DNA of 64,000 nt from Galeruca laticollis (Eukaryota > Arthropoda > Insecta > Coleoptera > Chrysomelidae): contig OY998180.1 of assembly GCA_963921935.1 (NCBI GenBank), forward strand, positions 60,032,551 through 60,096,550, given 5' to 3'. The notes under the pieces are model-generated. The model had not been told where the DNA came from, searched no databases, and saw only the letters and a list, made by a program, of their open reading frames with translations. Each line of letters starts with the position of its first letter. Position 1 is the first letter of the stretch. Both the position numbers and the translations under genes were made by a program. Below, one piece after another: positions 33,918 through 45,049 of this stretch.

Positions 33918-34400
33918 TTTTACTTTTCCGCCAATCCTATCTCCGATGCGAGAAAAGTATTGGATTACCCCAAGAAGTTGGAATTTTAGATTTATTTGAG
34001 TCACTTTTACGTCTTTCAGTGAGAAAAACGCGAAAAATGGGTTTTTAGAATAAAAAGTCCTGTGTGTATGACGTCGTCGTCGTTGTCGTCGGCCACTTTT
34101 TGTAACATATCTTGTTGGCACGATACATCCTCCGTAGTGGATAAAGTCACCAATTTTATGATTGGATATTGTTCCGGGTATATCACAGATATTCTCTATT
34201 GATCTTCAGCTCATCAGAGCCAGTGCAACGTGTGCTATGGTATCTGAAGTACCACATTTTTGGATAAATTTCGGTTTGTCAGCACAATACAGCCTCCGGA
34301 GTGTATACACGTGACGAATTTAATGATTGGATATTATATCCAGATATACCACATCTTTGTCATTTTGGGAGAATTGTCTGTACATTAGCATCAACCTTTT
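33918..34400 (+). mobile_element. partial arm of the foldback element
   Basis: It begins tacttttccgccaatcct and carries the gtcgtcgtcgttgtcgtcgg segment near 34070, followed by about two of the 170-bp units (marker blocks near 34111 and 34281). It breaks off near 34400. It belongs to the same family as 11484-12416 and 53754-55783. The copy is truncated and has no coding capacity. Confidence 0.75.
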
Positions 34401-34896
34401 ATTTTAAATAGAACACTCAAGGAGATCTCAAAAATGTACAATATTAGGTATCGTACATTTTGGAGTCAAAATTATATCATTCGGCAGATAATAATTTCAA
34501 TTTACTACTACAGTTCAATTCTTAACAATTTAGCATGAAAGTAATAAATTGTTTTATTTCTGACTAAACTTTCATTTCTGAATAATGCCATAGCAACAAC
34601 CAACATAATCATACCCATAACTCACTAGTGAGTTATAGAAGGGAGTTAGAAATTCATAACTCCTACTGATAATTACTGGGCATTCTTTGATGAATTGCAT
34701 ACAATAATGGTGCAGTTATCAAACTTCCTCCCAAAATTAACTCCTAAGCCATTCTACAGTTAGGGTCTTTTGTCTTCTAAATCATTATTTACAATAGTAG
34801 TAGACGTTAAGCATACTTTTTCTCCTTCTTCAGATAATTTACCAGCTAACATTTTGTTTTTCAACTGAATACTCTCTGATAAATAACCATGAGATA
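34401..34896. other. no gene recognised
   Basis: AT-rich spacer between the foldback fragment and the Sailor-like element. The last two bases (TA, 34895-34896) are the left target duplication of that element. Confidence 0.4.
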
Positions 34897-37800
34897 CAGG
34901 TTGGCAAATTAATTTTGGCAGTCGGAAGTTTGGCAACGTCCGATGCGCCGTAGCAAAGACGTATGCGGATTACAAGATCTCACTTCTCTAGCAGAATTCG
35001 TAAGCTTGGTTTCGACAGTACACTTCAGATAAAAGTGTGATTACCGGGGTTGTGCAATACTAACTTGTTATGACGACTCCAGAAAGTAAAGTTGTTCATA
35101 AAAAGTTGAGTGAGCAGTGTCGCGAAATAACTATGAACGTTTTAAATTTCATGACCAAAGAGGCAAACAATGGCAAGTCAACAATTCCATTAACAAAGGT
35201 AAGTTTCAATTATTGCAATTAAATTTATTAACCAAAGAAATAATTTAACTCGATAGTAAATTTTTTGAATCGATTTCCGTACATAAAATATTTAAATGTT
35301 AAACGATTTACAATAGTGACATTAGAGTGAGACAAAGTATTTTATGCACTCATGTGTCTATTTTATGCACTCATGTATCAATTTTGTGCACCGTTATGTC
35401 ATTATGACAAACAATCGACGCCATTTTTAGTCCATTTAGAGCAACCTAAATGAGACATTTTTTGGTTTTTGCCTGCCTGTGGCTCATGCGTCAATTTTTC
35501 TATTCGTGAAAAAAAGCACCACTTTATGCACTTGTTGCATAAATAACTATTCTGTTTCTGTCTACAGGAGTATATACATAGGCATATGTTTATTTTGTGT
35601 AAGATACCTATTTAAATGTAATATGTTTTTTAGCTTATAACTATAATTATCATACTCATTTCATACCTATCTCTATTACGTTTCGGTTTTATTATTTGTT
35701 TTGAACCATCTTCCGATTTCATTCACAATTGCAGTTTGGTCATATTAAAATATATTTGAACTAAAATCTAAAGATCGTTTAAAACAACTAATGAACTGAA
35801 ACGTAGTATATTTGAATTTAATACTTCTTTTAAATGGCCGAAAAACACAACAAATATTTTTATTTCAAAAAACGGTCACTGAAAACAAATTTAACTACTT
35901 CTTCATTTCATTCGTATAAAAATAAATATGAGTAAAACTTTTAATACAACATTTATATCGATTTATTTTATTGTCAGGTCATTGAACGAGTTTCTGCTGC
36001 TACGAAAGTTAGCCGTAGAAGGATTTCCCGTATTTAAAAAGAGGCTTCGGCAGGAAGTAATGCTGACACTGATGTGCCTACTAAAAAACATGGAACGTCC
36101 AATATCCGTATGGATCGATTCGACAAAACTGTGCTTAGAAGGTGCAAAATAGATTATCACATATCCGAGAAAAAAGTGCACACGTTAAGAAATGTACACC
36201 AACCCTTTCGTTGCACCAACATGAAAAACAACAGAAACTTGTTAATGGAACGTCACGAAATCAGTAATTTGCGCCTACTATATTTAAGGAACATACAAAA
36301 GTGCAGAGAACAGAACAGATCTATCATTTATATGGATGAAACATATATTCATTCATGTCACACGCACCTTAAAGGATGGAGCGACAAGAGTAACCAAGGA
36401 TTAAGAAAACCCGTGTCAAAGGGTAATAGGCTCATCATTGTGCATGCAGGAAGTGAAAATGGTTTTGTACCCAATGGTGGTATTACGTGGAACTCCCAGT
36501 CAAAAACAGGAGATTATCATAATGAAATGGCGTACGAAAATTATGAGACGTGGGTACAAGAAAAACTTATTCCAAACCTACCAAAAAACGCTGTTGTGGT
36601 AATTGAAAACGCCCCATATCAAAATGTTCTAAATGAAAAATTACCTAAGACTGCTTGGAATAAACAACAATTAAAAAACTGCCTTTCTGAAAGAAACATA
36701 TATTACAGTGAACAAATGTTGCAAAAATGTACAAACCGCAATATAAAACTTATTAAATCGATGAATCGATGAAGTTTCAAGGCTAGCCCCTTATCACCCG
36801 GACTTAAATCCGATCGAAAGTGTTTGGGCGGCAGTTAATGAATATGTGGCCGAACGAAATGTTACCTTCAATTTTACAAAGGTTAAAGAACTCTGTATTG
36901 AATTTTTTGACATATTTTCTGCAAATGATTGGACATTTAGATGTGGCCATGCTAAAAAGATTGAAGACCGAGATAGGGAGGATGATGAAGATGATATAGG
37001 AAGTGATTTTGAAGAATCATTTGTAGATGCACATCATTATTTGATCATGATTCCTGCACAATAAAACATATTTTTCATTATAGTGTTAGTTTGTAGGTGG
37101 TATGACTGAATACATTAAACGCAACAAATGTAAAAATGTGAATAGGTGTTATAAAATTGTCGATATTAAAGATGAATTACACTAGAGTAATATAATATTT
37201 GTAGCACATCTGTACATAGTTCTAAATAAACAATAATTGACGGCACCCAGAATCAAGTTTTTTTTTTGTTTTGCCAGTCCTAACTCTGTAAAAAGTGCGA
37301 AGGGATGTTCTAAATTAATAGTAAATATTTGCAAAAAACCCAAAAAATTTACATATTAAAGTAGAAATATCTACCACAAAATGCTCTAATATTTTTTTTC
37401 TATATTATTAGTATACTTATTGGACCATCTCTAAAAGCGATTTTCCCAATTTGTTTTTTAAATTTTATGTATAAACCCGAATTTTTACATTATTATCTAC
37501 TACATATTATTAAGAATAACAATTTTAGAAAACTTAACAGGTAGGTATGTCATTTACTATTACTACGAACAGATAGGAAAAATTGTTGGCCATTGTTAAA
37601 TTTAGAAAGTCGTTTAACAATCCTTATCATATTGTACGCTTTATCTACAAAATATACCTCACTTCCAATTTTAATACAAATAAAACTCAATGACGAATAT
37701 TATGAACGGACCACTTAAAAGACATTAATTTGAAGTGAAGATGAAAGTTTGCCTCTTGGAATCTATTTATTATTTATATCACATAAAATAATAAAGGGTA

Positions 37801-38162
37801 ATTATAGAATTCCCCGTAGCAATAAATAATTACGTATGTACAAAAAAAGCCCAATTTTCGTAGAAAAATCTAATGGTTTTTATTTCCTTATTCATTTAGT
37901 TAATAATAAAGAACAAATTAATGTTATTTTGTTTTGTGAACTCGATTTTATATAGCATTATACATGTGCCACAATTTATTATTTTTAAATCCAAATTCAA
38001 AATAGTGTGTTACCCTCGTACGTATTAGCAGCATTACAACATTTAAAACTTTGCATGCGGAATGTACGTCGCCTGCTCTTCCCGGTAACTGCGTTTACAA
38101 CGTTGTCAAGTTGTATGGCTTTCTTGCGCATCGTCAACTGCCAAAATTAATTTGCTAATCTG
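34897..38162 (+). mobile_element. Sailor-like (DD82E) Tc1/mariner element, full length
   Basis: The termini are caggttggcaaattaatttt at 34897 and, inverted, aaaattaatttgctaatctg ending at 38162. They match in about 24 of 26 positions and are flanked on both sides by TA (34895-34896, 38163-38164), the target duplication of Tc1/mariner elements. The 3266-bp element contains one spliced transposase gene and a long 3' region of about 1.1 kb. A second, inverted copy is at about 51.3-56.1 kb. Confidence 0.85.
35070..37063 (+). pseudogene. Sailor-like DD82E transposase with one intron
   Basis: Exon 1 (35070-35198, 43 codons, starts MTTPESKVVH) ends at AAAG|GTAAGT. A 779-bp intron ends TTATTGTCAG|GTC, and exon 2 starts at 35978 (VIERVSAATK), phase 0. 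Catalytic regions are YMDETYIHS (first Asp) and VVIENAPYQN, where the second Asp has become Glu. The last block around YHPDLNPIES (DDE third residue) is out of frame near 36795-36820. In the sister copy at 52 kb the second Asp and the Glu are separated by 82 residues, the DD82E spacing. Defects here are a TAA stop early in exon 2 (RI-TAA-KE, near 36035), a loss of about 25 codons near 36200, and a deletion and frameshift near 36725. The C-terminus (36846-37063) is acidic. Confidence 0.8.
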
Positions 38163-41100
38163 TAAGTTGTTCATCATTATTCTGTATGAGATCCAAAGTG
38201 GACAGTTGATTAAGTTCTGAACTTTGTAGATTCGGTAACGAGCTGTGTTAGATTTAGATTTGCAAGAAAGTTTTTAAACAAACTGTGAGAGTATGTGGCG
38301 TCTCATAATGAGGTTGTGGGCCATGTGAGCTCTGGGAAGTTAAAATTACCAGCAATGATAAGATTCAAATATACGCATACTAAATTGAATGAAAATGAAT
38401 GATTATTAATGAGAAGGTTAATTAAATAGATAGATGTGTATTAATTTGTAATTTGGTAATTCTGTGAATTGGGTTCAGTACTGTATGTCTACTGAAGAGT
38501 CTAGTAAAAATAGTTTGTAAATTATCAAGTCAGGAAATAAATTAAATAAAACTTAGATATATGAAAACAATACAATTATGATTAGTCATTTGATCACGAA
38601 AGCCTAATAAGGCTATAAACCAATATGATTTATACGACACAACACGTACTCACTTTTATAAGAAACCAAAATGTGCATAAATGAAAATTGCTTGGTATAA
38701 AAATAATTTAGTTATTGTATCACGATAAATCAGTAGGGTTATAAAACTCATATAGCTTTACACGAGGCCGACAGTTCCAATTTTATGGGAAAACAGAATT
38801 TTCATAAAGTAATATTATTATGTGTATAAAATAAACTGAATATAGGTTTTGCTGAAAAACATTTGTTTCACACGTTCATTTCAACAAATATTTGATAAAT
38901 GCTGCCAGTTGTTTATAATCACTATAGTTTTGTTGATATAATAACATGGCTAGTTAAAATATTTGAGTATCAAAATTTTCTACTTAAGTGGAGTTACCTA
39001 TCAAATGGCTGAAACTTAATTGGATTGTGTTACATTTCAAAGAGTATTAATATGAAAATTCCACAGTAATATTTGTAAAGACGCGAAGGAGTAAAATATC
39101 TCGTAATAAGTTGAGTAGACCCTGAAAATACAATACGATGAAAAACGGAAACACTACCACTGAGTTTTATTTTGACTCCGATTTTCAAAACATACTGTAA
39201 TAATTCATTGCTAAATATAAAAAATATGGATAAACAGACATATTGAGTTCAAGATTATTATCACTCATAACAATAAACTTGGTAGGCGTGCCAAAAAGTA
39301 AGTATAGACTTACAACGGCAATAAAATAAACGTGTCGGCTTCACCATGAGTTAGACTTAACAATCCTCTTTGAAGCATACTTTAGTAAATCACTAATCAA
39401 GTAAAAGACAACGAGTATGTTATTTATCTCGTAATATTTTTCTTAATTCCAAATATACGACATGAAAGTGGAAAGGAAACTTATGAATTTTAATGATAAA
39501 ATCCACAAACAACAGAAAGAATAACACAATTAATTTATACGTTCAAATTAGAGTTAGACCAAAGAATTTTTTATGAATATCAAACTACCTCATTTGGGCA
39601 GTAATTTGGTTAAAACTATATACTTTTATTGATTATTAGTTTTTCATTAAATGAACAACTATATATTTTTGATACAACACTCTTAGATTTTTAAATATTT
39701 TAGTTTTTTTTTCATCACTTTTTCTACTATTCTATTTTTAAGTCACCCTCGTATGATATACTTATACTTCTTTATTCCTCTTCAAATCTCACCATATTAT
39801 TCTACTATTTTTTGAAGTGAACGTGACCTCGACATGCTCGCGACGTATTGCGCTCTTTCTACTAATAAATTGAATATTCTCTGATTGACTGAGTAAAGTT
39901 TTGTGATGTCGCATTACCAACATGCTATAATAGCAGTAAGTGTAGTTATGTTGATCACTTGATCAGATTATTCTGTGCATACTGTGCATTGTTCTAACTG
40001 TGTTTTCGATAATAATAATAATTGTAAAATCACTGTGCCATATAATAGTGAGTACTCAATATACTTATATGTTTGTGTCGAAGAATGATTGATGAAAGGA
40101 AATTTCTAACATTGTTGTTGATATTTACTTTGAAAAATTTAATATCATTAATTTTTGTAATATTGGATATCTTCAAAATTGGAAATTCTATAAAATTTTA
40201 CAGCAAATTTAAATTCCCAAAATTATTTGCTTAAATGTCATAAATAAAATACACGTCTTATTATTTTCTTCAAAATGATGATTTATAAACTTATACCACT
40301 TAATTTCACTATTAGAACTTTATAAAAAAGTCTTGATATATAATCAGACTATACTTGATTCAAAAATTTGAAAAAGAACACAGGTATTCCATTATTTTGA
40401 GTTTTCACTTCTGTCAGCAGTCCTTATAACTGCCAATTTTTTTTCCTCTTCATTTTGCATATTTTTGTATTACCTCCTTTCATTAGATTTGCAAGGTGGG
40501 AGATGGTCCAATTTGTTCTCACAGTGTTAAATCTACACCGTTTTGTAGAAATACCATTTTGTAGAAATTCTTACTCTCTTTCTTTCTAATTCTTGACGAC
40601 CAGTGCTGAAACGAGACAATAATGTAAGGTGCCTTGCCATAATTGTAGAAATTTGAATAAAATAATACCATGTTTCCATTCATTTAACAGTTTTTACCTA
40701 CGACCACCCCTATAAGTAGTCAAAAACACACAGTCGGCAATCAATGTAAGACGTCTATTGCGCACGGTAAAACAAAACGCACGGCTGTAAAGTAAATCGC
40801 ACGGCTTCCATAGCAACCACTTAGCAACTGTCAATAGACGTAGCCATTTTATTCTAAATGTATCACTTAGATATTTGACGTTGAATTTTATTCTACATAT
40901 AAATGGTAGATAACATTTATTAGATATGAGATTGCATTTAATACTAAGAGTTATTTGGAATTATATGATAATTGGTTCCGTTTTATTCAATCCGCATCTT
41001 TTAGCTGTCTGAATGTATCTCATACTAGTAAACAATAGAATATTATACACCAAGCGACTAAAGTGGCCCATTTATAAATGGAAGCTTGTGGATATTTAAT

Positions 41101-41446
41101 AGTTATCATCAGGTTCAGTAGACTCTGAAACTATTCTTCTACCACATCTACACATACAGATGATTTTTTTAAATATGTATGTAGACCGTTTCCTAAATAA
41201 TGAAGAATCAATGTGTATGGAGGGATTCAGCTGTAAGTACAAATTACTATCAACTTACCGAAGCTAATATGATTAGATGTGTTCAAAACTCTCGATTATA
41301 TGATGATCATATAACCGCACTCTTGAATTTTTTGCTAAACTTGCATGCCTCAAATCAAATCAGAGAAAAATTGGGCAAGAATATTGAAGAGACAAGATGA
41401 AGGAAATACAAAAAATAAACACCTAAAATATTAACATTCTAGTAAT
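38163..41446. other. long non-coding stretch
   Basis: No gene recognised in 3.3 kb of AT-rich sequence. A weak 10-bp inverted pair (acgtctattg near 40750, caatagacgt near 40832) brackets a segment repeating gcacggct. The 66-codon frame at 41200-41400 has no domain I know. Confidence 0.4.
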
Positions 41447-41821
41447 TTAACACCTTCCCGACCGGCGGCCACTATAGTGGCCTTCACTATTCTACCTTGT
41501 GAAACACGACCACTACGGTGGCCGCTAATTCAATTTCATTTCTATGCACTTAAATCTTACTTGCTACGCGAATGGAACCAAGCAGAATTTCGACGGTCTA
41601 TTGCACTATAGTGGCCGTTGGTACTTACTTCCTTCAAGTTCGGTGTATTGGAACTAACAAATCGTGTTCAGTCTACTGTTATCACTGTTTATAATTATTA
41701 TATCTGAATATTTTCAACTATGTGGGAGATTAGTTTGTGTATAAAAAACATGAAAAATGTACTCTACTCCTAGCACAAGAAAAATTATTATTATCGTCCG
41801 TTACTTCAGTCGGAACTTCAA

Positions 41822-43700
41822 ATGATTGCAAATGACATAGCGAACAATGTAGAGGCCGGTGAAGATTATGAAGCATTTTACAAGGACGATTCAGTGGGCG
41901 ACAAAGATTACGATCAACTTGTCGAAATAAGTGATACCGAGGAATGTTATGCGTCCGAGTCAAGTGAACATTTGAATGACCCACCACCGCCTCCTAAAAT
42001 TTCAAGTACAGCAGGAAAACTTCCAGAAATAGTTTTAGATGACACCGATACTGATGAAAATCAAGCACACATTTCATTCACAGCCGCCGAAACAATAAAG
42101 ATAAATCTTACTCATAATGCCAGTGCTCTTCAGTACTTCGAATTATTGTCTAGTGGGAGCATCTATGACACAGTTGCTGAAGTGACCAATATAAGAGAAT
42201 CTTTATTTTTGGCTAATCAACCAACAACAACAAGACGTAAACCAGGGTGTCGGTGGGTTGACATCACACCAGAAGATATAAGAAAATTTATTAGTTTTTG
42301 TTGTTTGAGCGGGACCATCTAATTTTCAATAATTTACCGACAATGGACAAGATCTCCTTCATATTACCCTCCAGCTCTTTGTAAAACTATATCTTGTAAA
42401 TGTTTTACAACTATTTCACGTATATTAAGGTTCGCCAGTCACGACAACGTTGTATTGATTGACCGACTTTACAATTATCTAGGTCAGCGTTTAGCAGTTG
42501 ATGAAGCAATGATACTATGGCGCGGAAAATTGTTTTTTCGCCCATACATATCCAACAAGCGTCATAAATAGGGAATTAAGCTTTATGATCGGTTTGTTTT
42601 GGACATAATTATATATGCAGTCAAGGGTACATTGGCTACAGTGGGTTGACATTACACCAGCAGAAATAAGAACATTTATCAGTCTTTGTTATTTGAGCTG
42701 GACTATCTGATATCCAACAATTTACCGACAATGGACTAAATTTCCTCTATATGACCATCCAGTTTTTGGTAAAACGATATCTCGTAAACGTTTCACAATA
42801 ATTTAACGTATGCTAAGGTTAGTCAATCACGGCAACGTTGATTTGATTGAGCGATTTCACAATTACCCTGATCAGCATCTAGCAATTGATGAAGCAACGA
42901 TACTATGACGCGAAAAATTGGTTCTTTGCTAATACATACCCAACAGTCGTCAAAAATATGGAATTAAGCTTTATAATGGGTTTGGTTTGGACATAGTTAT
43001 ATATGCAGGTAAGGGAACATTTGCTACAGACAGTGATTCATATCCATTTTGTACAGTGAAGGAAATTTACGAGATTATCTGGATGAGGGTCACGTCCTGT
43101 ATATAGACAATTTTTATACAAGCGTCGCACTTGAAGAATATTTATGGTTTGAAAAAACTGGAATCGTTGGAACTCTAAGTGAGGATCGGAAAGACAATCC
43201 TAAAACTATGCTGTAAACTAAACTAAAGAACGGTGATGCGGTCTGGAAACGAAAGGGTGCTATACTGGTAACTAAATGGAAAGACAAATGCAATGTCCGC
43301 GCCATAATCACGAGATGGTGCAAACAAATCCAAGAAGGAGTGGGGTAAAACTTAGGCTTAAGTGCGTAGTCAACTACAATTAGCATATGAGTGGAATTGA
43401 TAGAGCCGACCAGATGATACCTTCTCATTCTAGTCCCAGAAAAACTGTTGGATGGTATCGGAAAATGTTTTTCACATAATTTACATATGTATAAAGAACG
43501 CCTATTACATTCATAAAAAAAGGAGCCACTCAAAGAAAAGTCTTCTGCAGCTTCGTGAGAAAATTATAAAAGATCTTAAAAAGGTTCATTCAGTATCAAT
43601 TTCAAATGATCCCGATTTTCAAAATTATCATTATCCTGAGGCCATACCAGGAGAAAAAATAATAAGAGAAGTTGCCGATTTTGCTCCAAAAATAGTGTAA
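41822..43700 (+). pseudogene. piggyBac transposase with internal duplication
   Basis: The N-terminal part (41822-42322) is acidic and enters the piggyBac core: RWVDITPEDIRKFISFCCLS. Downstream pieces show VDEAMILWRGKLFFRPYI, then GIKLY (first catalytic Asp region), LYIDNFYTSVALEEYL (second Asp region), GIVGTL and a LVTKWKDKCNVRAI block. A segment of 388 bp (42253-42640) is followed directly by a diverged second copy (42641-about 43030). It duplicates the stretch from GWVDIT to just before LYIDNFYTS and shifts the frame. Many stops occur in both copies. The cysteine-rich C-terminal domain was not found. It was an insect piggyBac family member, now inactive. Confidence 0.8.
42253..43030 (+). 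repeat. 388-bp tandem duplication inside piggyBac A
   Basis: Copy 1 starts gtgggttgacatcacacc at 42253 and ends attggctaca at 42640. Copy 2 starts gtgggttgacattacacc at 42641 and ends near tttgctaca at about 43030. The copies differ at many positions (by eye more than 10 percent), including different stop codons. Confidence 0.85.
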
Positions 43701-43740
43701 GACGACGCACACGTTACCACTACACATCATCATCAAGTGA

Positions 43741-44740
43741 TGTGAGAAATTGTGCAAAAATATTATTTAGATAAATTGCAGAAGTTTTACAAACATTTTC
43801 GTTGTCTTATCTCATTATTTAATTTTTATACAAATTTAGGATTGAAAATTTTGATAAATTTTCATTAGGAAAAAATCGTAGGCGGAAATGTAATTCCAAA
43901 ATAACTGACATAATCAACTTTACGCTTTTGAATAGTAGTGTAATCCGCTATCAGTAGAAAAAGAATAATCTGACATTATTGGTTTTATATCCAAGAGAAA
44001 CAAGAAAGGCTCTTGTAAGAGATCATCTGTATGCAAAATACGCCATTGAACAAAATTCGTTGAAAATAATACGAAGCTCGATGCGTTTCCAATTTCGTTC
44101 GAAAATACTCTCTATATTAGCCTCTTCCTAACGACTGTTGCTTGCTTTTTCGTTTTTTGACTGTTTTTCTTTCTTTCCTTTCAGCCGGTCGGAAAATTTT
44201 CCAGCTCATTTACATACGATGTCGAAACGTATGGAATGTTACGTTGTATACAAAGTGTAAAGTTGGATGGTTTCAAAAAAATTATTTTACCATTTATGTA
44301 TTTGAGAATAGCAAGTAAAAGAGACGTCGAAAGCTTTTATGTAAAATTCTAGGTAAACTGCTGTTTTTTTTCTCAAATACAATGCGTTTGTTGTTTTGAA
44401 CATTTTATAATCTCGAATTATTTACTACCTACGAACTAAAATTATGAGTCTAATTAGTCTGATTGGAAAATATCGATGATTAATCAATCTACTTTTGATA
44501 GAAATTAGAGAGGAATTGTTAGTTTCATTCTGGCGATGCTATTTATATCGAAACAATTGTCAATTTTCTTAGAGCTTTTAAAATTTTTCATTATATTGAG
44601 GAATTACCTAGAAACAGTAAGTTTCATTTAAAACAGTAATACAAGTAATTTGTGTTAAAATAAGCTTACATTTAAATGCACTAACAAGAACAAAATAAAC
44701 TTTTCCTTTAAAAATTTTAGTATCAACTTTTAACGTCATT
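43741..44740. other. no gene recognised
   Basis: AT-rich sequence between piggyBac A and the SAP-like fragment. No right terminus for piggyBac A was found here. Confidence 0.4.
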
Positions 44741-44745
44741 ACACC

Positions 44746-44976
44746 ATGTTTCAAAGGCGGAAAAATGAAAAGTTTTGGGCACTTTTTACAATTATGGCCC
44801 GGCAGCAAGCATTCTCACGTCCGTTACCAGTAAAATTAAATGAAAAATTGATTGATGGTGTATCATTAGTACATCCTACGATAGAAGCCCATAATTGTGT
44901 TCAATTACGACGATGGTTAAAGTGTCAAAGAGGAAATAAAGCAGAATTTGTTGAGAGGTTAGGATGGAATTTATAG
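44746..44976 (+). pseudogene. SAP-like domain fragment
   Basis: Short plus-strand frame (76 codons, ATG at 44746). The phrase RPLPVKLNEKLIDGV is followed by QLRRWLKCQRGNKAEFVERL. The second part has the LxxWLkxrG-x-KaeLveRl pattern of a SAP-like DNA-binding motif, as seen at the N-terminus of certain insect repeat-borne nuclease-like proteins. The frame stops soon after and no nuclease part follows. It sits just beyond the 3' end of the minus-strand piggyBac B. The function is inferred from the motif only. Confidence 0.35.
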
Positions 44977-45049
44977 TCAAGTAAACCTAAGTTTAGTGGA
45001 GGCACACACGAAAATTTACATTCTGGTATAAAGTAGAATCATGTTATCA

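Larger units (their letters stand above)
41447..43740 (+). mobile_element. piggyBac-like element A
   Basis: The left end is TTAA at 41447-41450 followed by caccttcccgaccggcggcc. Several nearby ccactatagtggcc-type palindromes (41468-41620) look like subterminal repeats. The transposase pseudogene follows. The matching right terminus and TTAA were not identified. Confidence 0.6.
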
